44,338 nucleotides of DNA from Silene noctiflora (GCA_009801015.1 VHZZ01007824.1:26359-70696), one strand, 5' to 3'. Numbered from the stretch's first letter, positions 1-12,760 are shown. The notes: a model not told the origin generated them from the sequence alone. Numbers and translations: made by a program.

Positions 1-49
1 CTTAACTAGCATTGACTTCCTTAAAATGCATCTTTTAATATTTTGACAG

Positions 50-3000
50 TTACTGGGATTGGATATATGTCCTGATGTCGTTGTTGGTGATGAAATGAGA
101 AGGGGTATCTCCGGAGGGCAAAAGAAGCGTGTGACTACTGGTATTTTTCACTGAATTGACTTTCCTTTTGCCACATATAGACAGATCACGCATATGTCAA
201 CTAAAGTAGCTGCTAAACTCATTGAAAAGTGGGACTTGTCACCTGGGTTGGAAATTGTTACCTTCTAAACTGTCGTTTATGCTATCTTTACCAAAACAAA
301 ATATATACAAATCTGAAAAGATTTGACAGTATTTTATTTGATGACACATGGTTTCATTTGACTATGCAGGTGAAATGCTGGTTGGACCTGCTAAAGTGCT
401 GTTAATGGATGAAATTTCTACAGGGTTGGATAGTTCAACTACTTTTCTAATATGCAAGTACATGAGGCAAATGGTTCATATAATGGATGTAACAATGATC
501 ATCTCTCTCCTACAACCAGCTCCTGAGACATTTGAACTTTTCGATGACGTCATTCTTCTATCAGAAGGCCAAATTGTTTATCAAGGCCCACGGGTGGACG
601 TGCTTGAATTCTTTGAATACATGGGTTTTATGTGTCCTGATAGAAAAGGAGTAGCTGACTTTCTTCAAGAAGTGACTTCTAAGAAAGATCAGGAACAATA
701 TTGGTGTAGGAAGGACCAACCTTATAGATACGTATCAGTCCCTGAATTTACTCAGGCTTTCAAATCTTTTCAAATGGGAGAAAGGCTCGCTTCAAAACTA
801 AATGTTCCTTTCAATAAATCCCAAGTTCACCCATCTGCTTTAGTGAAACAAAAGTACGGTATATCCAGTTGGGAGTTACTTAAGGCCTGTTTCTCAAGGG
901 AATGGTTGCTAATGAAGCGGAACTCTTTTTTATATGTCTTTAAGACTACCCAAATAACCATCATGTCACTAATCACGATGACTGTATTCCTTAGGACGAC
1001 AATGCATCATAAAACAGTTGCAGATGGTGGAAAATTTTTTGGAGCTCTGTTTTTTAGTCTTATAAATGTGATGTTTAATGGGATGGCAGAACTTGCCATG
1101 ACCGTCCTTCGTCTCCCGGTTTTCTATAAACAGAGGGATTTCCTATTTTATCCTGCTTGGGCTTATGCAATTCCAGTTTGGGTCCTCCGGATACCATTGT
1201 CATTCATGGAATCAGCAATATGGACTATTCTTACGTATTACACTATTGGCTATGCCCCGGCTGCAAGTAGGTGAGACCTCGAATTTACTCGTGACATTAT
1301 TCACATTTAGTGCACATGCATAATATGAAAATTTATTCACGTCTTAGAAATGGCGTTTATCTTCACTATCTGGTGATATGTCATTTCACTAGGTTTTTCT
1401 GTCAATGGTTAGCATTCTTCTGTATCCATCAGATGGCATTATCTCTCTTTCGGTTCCTTGGTGCGGCAGGAAGGACCATGGTTGTTGCCAACAATGTTGG
1501 TATCTTTGCATTGCTATTAGTTTTTGTTCTGGGTGGTTTCATCATTGCTAAGGGTATGCTTCTTATGTCTTCCCTTCCTTCAATATTGCACCAGCATATG
1601 CGAGCTAAGCTAGATGTTCAAGTCATTTAGTGTTGGTACTCACGATGTGGGTTCGAAACTCCTCAATATCAAAATTGCTCTTTGGGCTAAATATTGCATC
1701 AAGTCTTGAAATGTTTCATATGTGTCTTATGTGATCATCGTGCATTTAAATACCATACATATTACCTTTTCCGTACATTGGATTTGTGTAGGTGACATTG
1801 GACCCTGGATGATATGGGGCTACTATCTTTCACCAATGATGTATGGACAAAATGCTATAGTGATAAATGAGTTTCTTGACAAACGTTGGAGTACTGTAAG
1901 TCCATGTCTGCCGTTTCCTTTCTCCTTTCTGTTCTTTGGACTTGTTTTGTGCGGGCGTGCTATTGTATATATTCTCTGTGTAACAAAAATAATATCAAAG
2001 CCTAAAGTCCCACAATAAGTTGGGATTAGTTGACATGAGTCATCTTTTGAAACCGTCAACAACCTACATATAAAAACATAAAACGAAGTAAATAGGCGAT
2101 CTAAAAAATAAAGGTACGAAAATCATAAAACGTGAAAAACTTCTTGTCTTAAAAAGATTTATTAGATAAAAGGAAAGAAATAATAAATAAATTATTGCAG
2201 AGAATAGAGAAAATCAAATTAACTCAAATGAAAAAGTCATTCAAATATTGAAAATAACATTCCTTGTTTAAATTAACTATATTTCTACATACTAATGCAG
2301 CCTAATACAGACAAGAGAATTCATGAATCTACAGTTGGTAAAGTCCTCCTTGCATCAAGAGGCTTCTTTAGACAACAGTATTGGTTTTGGATCTGCATTG
2401 GAGCTCTGTTGGGGTTTTCTCTTATCTTCAACCTGCTGTACATTTTATCATTGACATACCTTAATCGTAAGGACCTGTCATTTATTTGTCTTTTGGCTTC
2501 AAACTTGACGTGTACACGAGAGTTAACAATCTGTTGTCCTTTTCTTTATTCGTTTTCAGCTTTTCACGATTCAAAATCATCAGTACTGGATGATGATGAA
2601 ACAAAAAAGCTGCATGCTGTTTCTTTTGAGGAAGGAGTTAATGGCGTCGCAATGGTTACAATAAGTCATTCAGGGAACAAAAGTTCAACTGTGGCATCTG
2701 GTAGAGGAATGGTTTTGCCCTTCCAGCCTCTTTCACTTGCTTTCAACAACATCAACTACTATGTTGATATGCCTGCTGTAAGTCCTGCATCTTGTACGTT
2801 TTGCTTTCCAATAATACAACGACAAATTTTAGAATCCCTCCATCCCATTTAAAATGGCCCTATTAGACCTAGACTTGAAGAACCAGAAATAATCATTGAC
2901 TTTTAATCAAGAATACTGTAGAAATGAAGGTTTTAATTTCTAAGGGTACTATATAAACTCTAAGATTAGGATCATGTGAGAACCTCTAACTCGGTGAAAA

Positions 3001-6000
3001 CAGTGAGAACCCCTTTTCAACTTTAGATTGGTAACAAATCAAGGGTCCCAATTGACCCTAAACCTAACATCAAAATAATGTGCAATATAATGTATCTCCC
3101 CCCCAAACGTTGAAATGCTGCCAACACTATCGGAGGTCCAGCAGTCACTTTGCTGGAGCATCTCATTGACGGCCTCCCTTTTGCTGCCTCACCCAGTCAT
3201 GGCACAACATCGTCGGCCTTCCTTCTCGCGCATCGCCGCTCTCAAACTCTTGGTTCCGCTTAACGTGGCTGTCTTTCAGCATTATTGTGACTTGTGAGCC
3301 ACCAGTAACGTCAACATGCGATCTCTTACCCTGCCCGACGACATGTTGCCACACCCAATTTCGACAAATCCCTCTCTTTACTCATGCTTGTTTTTTTCTT
3401 CTTAAATTCGAAACTAAATCTCAGTTCTATACAAAAGTGAAAATAATATTATAAAAATTGTTATGTCAATAATTTTTCCATTTCCAGTGCGGTCATAGAC
3501 TCATTACTCTGTGGTTTTGAATTATGAGGGAGTAAAACAAAATGGCTATATAAAGTGGCTTCGCTTCTTTCTATTGTGAAGTATAAGTCCTTCGATGTAG
3601 CTCTCGACACAATATTCATTTTGGGTAATTTAGGAATAGCATCTTTGTGTTGTTAACACAAGGGTAAAGCTGCGTATATCCGAACTCCCTTTAATTGCGG
3701 GAACCATTGAGACATTGGGGTAATATGCTATCTCGATGAACTCATGGAAAGATTTCTAAATTTAATGTAATCGTTGGTGTGGTTTCAGCAGTAACAGCGC
3801 TGTGATGGTGGTGGTTTGATTTCCAACAATTTTTTAGTAAGTAAGAAAGAGGGAAGATAAGCAAACTAAGCCTAAAAATGAAAGAGGGAAGATAAGCAAA
3901 TTGAGCCTAAAAATGAAAGAGGGAAGATATAAGAAAGTAAGAGGGAGTACTGTTTAATTTTCTCGCTTATACCCCTCTTTATTTGAAAAAAAAAAAAAAC
4001 GTTGATTATCCATAACCGTTGATTACTGAGTTCCAAAATTATAAATTTCTTTCCAAGTTGATCGTCGCACGAGATCTTCGATTTGAAAAATAATCACCGC
4101 TTTCTGAACCGTATGGTTAGTTAGAGTTTTTTTTTTTACCGAAAACACTTTGAACAGCGATAAATCTCAACTACGAGCTTGGAGATCCATAATTTTTTTC
4201 TTCTAAATTTACCGTCTTTACGAGATTGGTTTGAAAAAAAGAATCAGAGTTTTTGGAACTGACAGTCAAGACTTATGGACAATCAAAGTTTATTTGCACA
4301 AAAAGAGGGGTACAAATGAGTAAATTAAAAATTATATGGGTACAAGTGAGAAGCTTCCTTTTTTTCTATTTTTTTAACTAAACCTCGGAAAGTATCTGGT
4401 TCATTTTGTAAACTTTATTGTGTACCTAATTAAATCATCTTATATATGGACTATCCAGTTTTTGTGTACGAATTTATTCGGAAATTAACACATTTATGTA
4501 GCTAACTAATGTTTTTGTGTGTATATAAAGGATTCTCATGGACGTAGGGGTTCTCACTAGATCCTAATCCTAAACTCTATTGTACTACGTATTGTTTTAC
4601 TGAAAATAAGCCAATTATTTTGGAAATATGGGAGTATGGCCAACACAAATGAATCCGGGAGAGCATCAAAAGCCAGCAACTGAGTGAAATGGTGAAAATA
4701 CTGTGTTTTCTTTTTCAGGAAATGAAAAGCCAAGGTTATGAAGATGATCGTCTTCAACTGCTTCAAGGTGTTAGTGGTGCTTTTAGGCCTGGAATATTGA
4801 CCGCACTTGTGGGTGTAAGTGGAGCTGGGAAAACCACTTTGATGGATGTATTGGCCGGAAGAAAAACCGGTGGCTACATTGATGGTAGTATCAGCATTTC
4901 TGGTTATCCAAAGAACCAGGCAACATTTGCTCGGATTAGTGGTTATTGTGAACAAAATGATATTCATTCACCACATGTCACTGTTTATGAATCTCTTGTG
5001 TACTCTGCATGGCTTCGTCTTTCTCCAGATGTCGATGCAAACACACGAAAGGTTAATTTGCTACACGCTTTATTTGACAGTTACATGCTTAATTTTCTGG
5101 CACTTGATAATCTTTTCCAATTGACAGATGTTTATTGAAGAAGTGATGGAGCTCATTGAGCTTAATCCAATAAGGGATGCTCTGGTTGGGCTTCCTGGTG
5201 TGAATGGCCTTTCAACAGAACAGAGAAAAAGATTGACAATTGCTGTAGAATTGGTTGCCAATCCTTCGATAATATTTATGGACGAACCAACATCTGGGCT
5301 TGATGCTAGAGCTGCTGCCATTGTTATGCGTACGGTGAGAAACACAGTGGACACTGGAAGAACTGTGGTCTGCACAATTCACCAGCCAAGTATACATATT
5401 TTTGAGGCTTTCGATGAGGTACATATTTAAAGTATATTGTTTGCTTCTCTGTCTTTAATTCCTCCCTCCATTCATGAATAAACTTCCTTATTTCCATTAT
5501 TGATGGATAATGGGATTATGTCTTTTGTTTCCTTACGTAAGTGCTTTTTTCTGCAGCTCCTATTGATGAAGAGAGGTGGGCAAGTTATTTATGCTGGACC
5601 CTTAGGTCATCACTCCCAAAAGCTTGTTGAATACTTTCAAGTAAGTAGTTCATTCAAGTGCCATGATTGATGTTTCTCGGTAAATGGTAATGGCTTGAAC
5701 CTTGTGGTCACTTACAGGCCATTTCAGGAGTGCCTAGGATCAAGGATGGTTATAATCCTGCCACTTGGATGCTTGATGTTACTACCCCACAAGTTGAGTC
5801 TCAACTAGATGTAGATTTTGCAGATCTTTATGCCAGATCATCGCTCTACCAGTACGTAAAGCTTTAGTAACAAAATACCGATTTTTGTTCTAGTTTACTG
5901 ACTTTATATTACGTGATCATGCTCTGAGAATACTGAGATACTCTTATGCTACACATTACAGGAGGAATCAAGAACTCATTAGAGAACTTAGCACTCCAGC

Positions 6001-9000
6001 CAATGGTTCTATTGATCTTTACTTCCCAACTGAATACTCTCAGCCCTTCCTAGTTCAGTTTAAGGCTTGTTTCTGGAAGCAGTATTGGTCTTATTGGCGG
6101 AATCCTCAATACAATGTTGTTAGATTCCTTATGACCATAGCCACTGGCATTCTCTTTGGCGTTATATTTTGGAAAAAAGGTGGTAAAATGTAAGTGCTCA
6201 TTATCCCTTCCTACATAATAATTCAAGATTAAGGGTTACATATTCCTATGTGGTTTATGTGTTGGAGAGCCTGTATATATGTTGTTTGTGCAAGTTTAAG
6301 GTAGAAGTAAATTCTTTTTGCTCATGTATTGTCTGTTATCCAAAGTACTTGATACTCTCAGCTAGTTGTACCTGATATTATAAGGTACCGTACATAATTC
6401 ATTTTCACATGCAACAGTAACAAAATGAAGTATTCTTAAAAATTGATACCAAGTTAAACAGGATTAAAGGAATGTAATCGCTTGCATTATCATTCATATC
6501 AACATAGTATTTATACAAGTACAGCTCAGAGGTAAACTACCGACTTTAGGAAACCTAACAGAATAATTACAAGAAATACAAAATATATCCTAAAACGAAT
6601 ATTTACATATTCTATTCTATTAAGGATATCTTTGATGCCTCAATTGTGTGGTTACTCTAAGTTATTAGGTGCGCTGCGGCCTGATTTGTCAAGTTCATGT
6701 GATTGAAACCATTCTACGGCCTGATTTGTCAAGTTTATGTGATTGAAAGCATTTTATCTGCCTCTTAGGCTGAACTACATCTCAGAAGGCTTACGTCAAT
6801 AAACATAGTTTCACGATTTCAACATAGAATTGTTCCTTTTCTTTGGCAGTATGTTAGTGGTTCACATTGCTTAAGAAATGGCAGTTTACACAATTTTGTG
6901 TTTATTGGTTTGTGTTCCATGAATTGAAAAAACTTGGTTGATTATTTGCACATGCAAATTTCATCTAGGAAGTCCTACATACCTACAGGAGCGTAGGTTA
7001 GAAACCTCTTTCAATTTTGGAGAATTGGAATTCCAATGCAATTTGAATCATGTGTTTTGGGTCAACCAAAAACCTACCATATTTGCTGTTCTCCATGAAT
7101 TTGATTCAGGCAATCAAAATAGATTATGATTGTCGTACTAATTAATTTTGTCAACAGGTCCAAAGAACAAGATCTCATGAATCTTTTAGGAGCCATGTAT
7201 TCTGCTGTTCTGTTCCTAGGAGCCACTAACGCTGCAGCTGTCCAACCGGTAGTTTCCATTGAGAGGACTGTTTTTTACCGTGAAAAAGCAGCAGGGATGT
7301 ATTCAGCTTTGCCTTATGCATTAGCTCAGGTAGAGGAACTATCACTCAACCGAAAGAAGAAAAAAAAAAAGTGATAAAAACTGAATCTTCTGATCTTCTA
7401 ACTAACTAATAAAATATGTTCCCTCCTAATATCCTTTTAAATTTTTCTGCAGGTGGCTGTTGAAGCAATCTACAATGTCATTCAAACACTTGTCTATGTC
7501 CTGCTTCTTTACTCTATGATAGGATTTGAGTGGAAAATTGGCAAAATCCTTTACTTCTACTACTTTATATTGACGTGTTTCATATACTTCACAATGTATG
7601 GAATGATGCTTGTTTCTCTGACTCCGGGTCATCAATTTGGGGCCATTTTGATGAGTTTCTTCCTTAGCTTGTGGAATCTATTTGCTGGTTTCCTAATTCC
7701 CAGACCGGTATGTCACTTACCTTCCATGGATTTACTTGATATGGTTTTGACAGTTTCATTCAGTTAGTTCAAATTTACACAGATTTTAGCAAATTTTATC
7801 TAACTGAAAATGTTGCAACAATGTTTATAGATTCTTCCTTTATGTGTACTAATAAATTTCCTTTTATAGATTATGATCGGAAAAAACAATTTGGGTCACT
7901 AAATTGGCTGCTTTTTTTTTTTCTTTTTTCTTTTTTTTTTTTATTCTGAAGTAGCAGTTATTATCTCAACGCAATTTTAATTTTGGGTTAATATAGAAAG
8001 TAGAAACGGACTCTTTGTATTGCTTACACGCTGAACATGGATAAGGTTGTGTAAATCTGACATTCTGACCCCTCCTTACTCCGCAATTTGTAGGAGTGCT
8101 TGAAGCAACGGGGTAATGTTACTGTCATTGAATGTATACTAGTAAATGTACCCTATATAACCCACTACCCATCTATTGTAAAGACTAAACTCTACGTTAA
8201 TAACCATGGATAGTAATTCGTAAGTAGAGCCTGTAAAATGACAGAATCCAGTAACATGACACCATCAATACGAATTTAACTGTGTTAAATAGAACTATTC
8301 ACAGAAAATTCGCTTCAGTCTCTCGTATGATCATTCGATCATGATCACCTCCCATTAATACAATGTATTGATTAACTTTATATCTCATGAGTCCTGGTGT
8401 ACCGGTGTTGGATACTCGAGAGCCGCACATGGATATGACACTGTCACTTATTTAAAGTGAAAGGCCATGAGGATTTCTCATAAAATAGATGAGTCCCACA
8501 CTTAGAAATGCACTCAGGTCGGATTCTTCTAGCAAAGTCCGAGGAATATAGGTTATCTAACCTGGACTAGTTGTTCTACATGCTACAAGAGCATCTTGGT
8601 TAGAGTTCCGTCAGTCCATATTGTATCAAATTCTTTTTTGTTTTTTGTTTTTAATAAACTCAAACATATGTTTGTTTATATTTTCGACTGAATTTGTATC
8701 ATTAGACTGTTGTAAGCATTCAATACCGTTGGTTTTGCAGCAAATACCAATATGGTGGCGGTGGTACTATTGGGGTTCCCCAGTTGCATGGACATTATAT
8801 GGGCTAGTGACTTCGCAAGTTGGTGATAAAAACACAGAAATAGAGATACCTGGAGCTACCAATCAGTCTGTGAAGGAATTCTTGAAAGATTACTTGGGTT
8901 ATGACTATGACTTCCTCCCTGTTGTTGCTGTAGCTCATTTGGGATGGGTTCTCCTCTTCTTAATTGTCTTTGCCTATGGCATTAAGTTCCTTAACTTCCA

Positions 9001-9010
9001 AAAGAGATGA
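50..9010 (+). CDS. Full-size ABCG (PDR-type) ABC transporter, 3' part of gene (14 exons)
   Basis: Plasma-membrane ATP-driven exporter of the plant pleiotropic drug resistance family. The visible exons are 50-140, 370-1270, 1393-1553, 1792-1895, 2301-2466, 2560-2777, 4719-5051, 5128-5418, 5557-5640, 5718-5851, 5962-6189, 7158-7329, 7453-7707 and 8741-9010, all with GT-AG borders. They total 3408 nt, one open frame of 1135 codons plus TGA. The order seen is: ABC signature of NBD1 (ISGGQKKR, exon 1), Walker B and D-loop ([13 protein letters not shown]), first membrane block (exons 2-5), NBD2 Walker A (GVSGAGKTT, exon 7), NBD2 signature-like LSTEQRKRL and Walker B ([10 protein letters not shown], exon 8), second membrane block, and C-terminus LNFQKR. 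Family members have about 1400-1450 residues, so some 300 N-terminal residues with NBD1 Walker A lie upstream of the window. No frameshift or stop is seen, so the gene looks functional. The substrate and exact ABCG number cannot be told. Confidence 0.95.
1896..2300 (+). other. Intron 4 of the ABCG gene
   Basis: AT-rich intron between the RWST exon and the PNTDKR exon, with donor GTAAGT and acceptor ATGCAG. Nothing else is recognised in it. Confidence 0.8.
3610..3735 (+). repeat. SINE-like segment inside the MULE-like element
   Basis: The stretch around ACACAAGGGTAAAGCTGCGT, followed by a TTGCGGGAACC block and CATTGGGGTAAT, resembles the body of plant Au-type SINEs (GGTAAGGCTGCGTACAT ... GGGAGCC). 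No clear Pol III boxes or target duplication were found, so it is a remnant at best. Confidence 0.35.
3845..3929. repeat. 35-bp tandem repeat, 2.4 copies
   Basis: Units 3845-3879 and 3880-3914 both begin GAAAGAGGGAAGATAAGCAA and end GCCTAAAAAT. They differ at two positions. A third partial unit follows to 3929. It lies inside the MULE-like element. Confidence 0.8.
6190..7157 (+). other. ABCG intron 11 with a 2 x 40 bp tandem duplication
   Basis: This 968-bp intron has donor GTAAGT and acceptor CAACAG. At 6677-6716 and 6717-6756 two adjacent 40-bp units begin with CGGCCTGATTTGTCAAGTT and differ at only a few positions, which indicates a recent local duplication. The rest is AT-rich with nothing else recognised. 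Confidence 0.75.
7708..8740 (+). other. ABCG intron 13 with poly-T tract and SINE-like remnant
   Basis: This 1033-bp intron has donor GTATGT and acceptor TTGCAG. A T-rich tract lies at 7911-7943. At about 7985-8125 the sequence has GGATAAGGTTGTGTAAATC, CCTCCTTACTCCGC and a CAACGGGGTAATG block, which resembles a plant SINE body. Nothing is recognised in 8130-8700. Confidence 0.55.
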
Positions 9011-9316
9011 TTTCCTTTTTTTTTGAACGGAAAAAAATATTTTTTTAAGTAGAGCGAGCATTCAACTTCCAAAAGAGATGATCGAGAATCAAACCCTACA
9101 TCAGTTGGTTTGAAGGCTGGAAATGTTCCGAAGTGGAATTTGTAGAATATGATCAAATGTATACCAAAAAAAGTAAATTGTGTAATTAGTGAAATTGGAG
9201 AAGAAAGAAGTTCTAATCTATTTCTGTTTGATTAACTATACAAGTCTATAAGCCAGAGACATAACGAACGTATACATTTGTATAGTCTTCTTTTAGGGTC
9301 TGGATCGGGTTAATGT

Positions 9317-9318
<2 letters not shown>
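9011..9318 (+). other. 3' flank of the ABCG gene
   Basis: Likely 3' UTR and downstream spacer. The 19-bp string at 8993-9011, which covers the last codons and the stop, recurs exactly at 9064-9082. No clear polyadenylation signal stands out. The region ends at the poly-T that marks the LINE tail. Confidence 0.5.
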
Positions 9319-9351
<33 letters not shown>

Positions 9352-9947
9352 ACGGTAAGTGAAAGATTGCAACTTATATAGTATGTTTTGCTATATTATG
9401 TGCAATCCTATTTAGATAGAAGAAGAAGTCCATGCAATAACAACTCAAAGAAAGCAATGAGGCAGGAGATCCCGAAGTTGGTCTCCTAGGACAATGACTT
9501 AGAGAGAAACAATGGCAAGAAGAGTAAAGGCTTCTAACATCTTGGACGATACTCTTTACTTCTTGACGGATGTCTTCAACACCATTAACTTGAAGCACCA
9601 AACACAAACAGTCCGAGACCACATTAATGTGTCTGAAACCTAAAGCAAAGGCCTGCAAGATAGCATTCTTCAGTGCCATAGCCTCAGCTTGAAGAGGTGT
9701 TTTTGCCCAAAATTTAGACGAACTGCTGTGGAAAACAGAGCCATTGTTGTTGAGAAAAATCCACCCTGCCAATGCCTGAAACCCAGAAGTCCATGAAGCA
9801 TCGCACTTTAGTTGAATATTTTCTGAGCATAAGTTCAATCCTACAAGAGAAAAAGGACGATGTTTTAAAATCCTTTTCACATCATTCAAGTCTTCGTCCT
9901 CCAGATTATCAGGTTTTTGGGAATTCAGCATTTTCCCTTCTTTAGCG
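9319..9947 (-). mobile_element. LINE-1 type element, 3' part: RNase H domain and poly-A tail
   Basis: On the minus strand the segment encodes an RNase H domain of the plant LINE type. It shows LKCDASW (first catalytic Asp), LQAEAMALKNA (Glu) and VVSDCL (second Asp), followed by the C-terminal part, where the frame is broken near the CFSLSHCPR residues. The 32-T run at 9319-9350 is the poly-A tail read from the other strand. The upstream half of the same element continues at 26700, because the Tat element 9953-26694 inserted into it. The reading frame is continuous across that insertion once one AGTAT copy is removed. The element is dead. Confidence 0.85.
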
Positions 9948-9952
9948 AGTAT

Positions 9953-10647
9953 TGTTAAGCCAGGATAAATCCTGCCATAGTCAGCCAAATAAAATCTGAC
10001 AGGGGCACAACAGACGCAGGACAGGGCAGGAGGCATCGGTCAGGAGAAGGAATAACAAATCAGGCTGGGTCAAATGGCCTGGCTAGAACCCAAACCAGCA
10101 GGAAACAAGAATGCACATCATAAGAATTAGGCATGTGATGGAATGAGCAAGCATGAGAATAGTTCTTATCTTCAAGGGAGACTAAGTCCATTAAGCAAGG
10201 AATCCGGGAAGCACAACCAAGGGGTAGTTAGAGGAGAAGCAACAAACGGCTAAAAACTAGGAACAAGTCAACAACAATCAAACTGCACTCCCTAGTTTCT
10301 AGCAACGGTCACCACAATAAGGAGGCTGGTTATTTGATCCTATGAGGCCTATAAATAGCAAAGTCATAACGCCAACATGCACACACGAAATACACCACAT
10401 ACTTTCTTACTATTATCATTGTAATCTCTTGCTCAAAATCATACATAGTGAAATCCTCTCTTGGCTTGCTGCCCGTGGTTTTTTCCCATTTTAAAAGGGT
10501 TTTTCCACGTATAAATCTTTGTGTTGTTTTTATCTTATTTATTCTTTGCACTTATTATAAACTAGTCAGGCTAAGTATTAAAGCTAGATAACCCTGCAAT
10601 AATTAATCAGGTAAGGAGATTCCCCTGCGTGAAATCTTGCTAAAACA
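9953..10647 (+). repeat. 5' LTR of Tat#1
   Basis: 695 bp, TG...CA ends. A TATA box (TATAAATA, 10350-10357) lies about 400 bp in. It is closely similar to the 3' LTR at 25979-26694, which carries an additional short block near its start. Confidence 0.92.
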
Positions 10648-10649
10648 TG

Positions 10650-10667
10650 TGGATCCCACCATGGGGC
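10650..10667 (+). promoter_or_regulatory. Primer binding site of Tat#1 (tRNA-Lys-like)
   Basis: TGGATCCCACCATGGGGC begins 2 bp after the LTR. It differs at about three positions from the Lys-tRNA type primer site as I recall it (TGGCGCCCACCGTGGGGC). The tRNA assignment is an inference. Confidence 0.45.
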
Positions 10668-10727
10668 ATCTAGCTAAAAAATAATTCAAAAGTCCAAATC
10701 CAATAAAAAAGTTCCAATCCACAAAAA

Positions 10728-12120
10728 ATGACAGGAGACAATGTTAAGCAACAGCTAGCCGCAACCAGGCAACAACTACTGAAGATGGAAGCACTTAAAG
10801 AGAGAATGGCCCAGGCTGAGGCAGAGGTCTAGAAGCTGAGGAAATCAGAGTCTAGCCTGAAGCAGAAGCTAGAGAACAAATTGTCAGGCTCCAACTCCTA
10901 TATCCAGCCTAGAACCCCATTCTCCTCAATAATAAAGAATATTGACTTCTCAAAATTTTGAAAGTCGCAGTCCTTCAAAGAACAAGGCTGCAAACTTTGA
11001 CTCAGATGCAGAAGAAATCCATGAGGAACCTAACAATACAGACAAGTCAGGGGCAACAATAATGATGGATGTGGTTCAGGAATTCCAGAAACTTCATGAA
11101 AAATTTAAGAAGATTCCTAGAGTACCCGCCACCATAGAGGAAGTCAACCCTAAGAGTTATGCTGACTCACCCTTCATAGATGAAATAACAAAGGTGGTTT
11201 TGCCCAAAAAATTTGTGGTGCCATCAATGAGGACATATGATGGGACTGCAGATCCACAAAATCATGTGGCTTTCTATAAGCAGAGAATGCTAGCTGTATC
11301 AGTGCTAAATAAATTGAGGCAAGTATGCATGTGCAAGGGCTTTGGGACAACCCTGACCAGTCCAGCCCTGCAATGGTATATCAATCTACCCAATGGAATA
11401 TCAAGTCCTTTGCTGACCCGGTGAATATATTCAATCGACAATTTGCCAGCAGTAGGGAGCTAAAAAAGCGGTCCAGTGATATGTACAGGGTAAAGCAGAA
11501 ACCAGAGGAAACGCTCAGGACATTCCTGACAAGATTCAACAAAGAAAAGGTATATATCCCTAGGTGTGACTTTGGAACAGCCGTGGAAGCATTTAGACAG
11601 GGATTGCTGCCAAACAGTAAACTCTATGTGGATCTTACCAAATATTCCTGCCATACCTTTGAAGATTTCCAGGCGAAAGCATTTGCTCATTTCAGACTAG
11701 AGGAAGACAAAAGCTTCAAGTCAGAGATATCAGGCGGGGCAGAGTATGAAAAGTTTAGCAGAAAAAGCACCAGCTATAGAGGAAGCAATTTCAGGCCATC
11801 ACCATATTTCAGGCCTGACAGATCAGAAGTCAACCTTGCCCAAGAGCAACGAGGTAAATCCTATACCTTTCCACCTATTCAAGAGTATAACTTTTCTGTT
11901 GACATTTCAGGACTTATCAAACGTCTAGACAACTTGGGAGACGTTGTCAGATGGCCAAGAAGATTGACAATCTCAATTCAAGGAAGAATACAACCAGGTG
12001 ATGTGAATTCCACATGGACATAGGGCATACAACCGAGGAATGCATAGGGCTTCGCAAACAAGTGGCATAACTGCTAAAGAAAGGCTATTTGAAAGACCTG
12101 ATGCAGTGTAAAAGAAGGAG
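10728..12120 (+). pseudogene. Tat#1 gag (decayed)
   Basis: The ATG at 10728 opens a charged, coiled-coil-like N-terminus (RMAQAEAEV then a TAG). The frame then shifts near 10930, again near 11400, and a stop follows the knuckle. The retrotransposon gag core is seen as VVPSMRTYDGTADPQNH and RQGLLPNSKLYVDL. A zinc-knuckle-like motif C-E-F-H...G-H-T-T-E-E-C lies at 12002-12043, the form typical of Tat and Athila gag rather than the standard CCHC. The product would form the particle shell. It cannot be made intact here. Confidence 0.85.
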
Positions 12121-12309
12121 TGATGGCCCAGCCAGGAAAGATCAGCCAGAGCGTGACCTGCCATTCCCGCCACCTATCTATGAAGTCAAATTCATAAATG
12201 GGGACCAGAAATTTGCGGCCTGACCAGTTCAGCAGCGAAGAAGATAACCAGGGAGACAAAGATGAGATCTCCATACAAACCGAGGAACCTGCCTTAAATC
12301 ATCTTTGAT

Positions 12310-12760
12310 GATAGCGATATGCAAAGAGCTCCTGATCTGCACCATGATGGCCTGGTTATCACTATGAAAATTGGTACAACACGAGTCCTGAGGATCCTTG
12401 TTGATGGTGGAAGCTCAGTGAACTTGATAATGCTGGATGTCCTGAAAGCAAAGAAAATCAATGAAGGTTAGATTACAAGGAAGTCCAGGGTCATTGTGGG
12501 ATTCAGAGGAGAAACCGGGAATACCCTTAGAGAAATATACCTGCGAACCTATGCTGAGGGAGTTGTATCCTACGAGAAATTCAGAGTCTTAGATTGTCTG
12601 TCATCTTACAACGCTATCCTGGGCAAACCATGGATCTACAATGTGAAAGCCATTCCTTCAACATACCATCATTGTGTAAAGATCCCAAATGAGTGGGGGA
12701 TAGCAACAATCAAAGGTGAGTAGAAATATGTCCAGGAATGCTACTCAGAGGCCCTCAAGC
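12310..12760 (+). pseudogene. Tat#1 aspartic protease (decayed)
   Basis: The catalytic loop reads DGGSSVNL at 12403, a Tat-type variant of D-T/S-G. The C-terminal flap region reads NAILGKPWI...IPSTYHHCVK. A stop at about 12470 and a TAG at 12721 break the frame. The protease would cut the Gag-Pol polyprotein. It leads directly into the RT region. Confidence 0.8.

Larger units (their letters stand above)
2963..4570. mobile_element. MULE-like non-autonomous DNA transposon in ABCG intron 6
   Basis: The 1608-bp segment is bounded by imperfect terminal inverted repeats. The left end reads AGATTAGGATCATGTGAGAA and the right end, reverse complemented, reads GGATTAGGATCTAGTGAGAA. The match continues for about 26 bp with few mismatches. 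A perfect 9-bp direct repeat TAAACTCTA flanks it (2954-2962 and 4571-4579); 9 bp is the target duplication length of Mutator-like elements. No transposase is seen inside. The element holds a GC-richer block at about 3110-3360, a SINE-like block and a 35-bp tandem repeat. It lies wholly in the 1941-bp intron 2778-4718, so the coding frame is untouched. An hAT (8-bp duplication) is the alternative. Confidence 0.75.

Noticed and set aside
3115..3354. Short overlapping frames on both strands in the MULE-like element
   Set aside because: The region is GC-richer and may be captured sequence, but neither frame resembles a known protein. They are kept only as part of the element.
2963..4570. Helitron
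   Set aside because: It has inverted ends and a 9-bp duplication. Helitrons lack both and insert between A and T.
9374..10036. One continuous 220-residue protein across 9950
   Set aside because: Its first 28 residues are read from the Tat LTR by chance; only the part below 9947 is LINE coding sequence.
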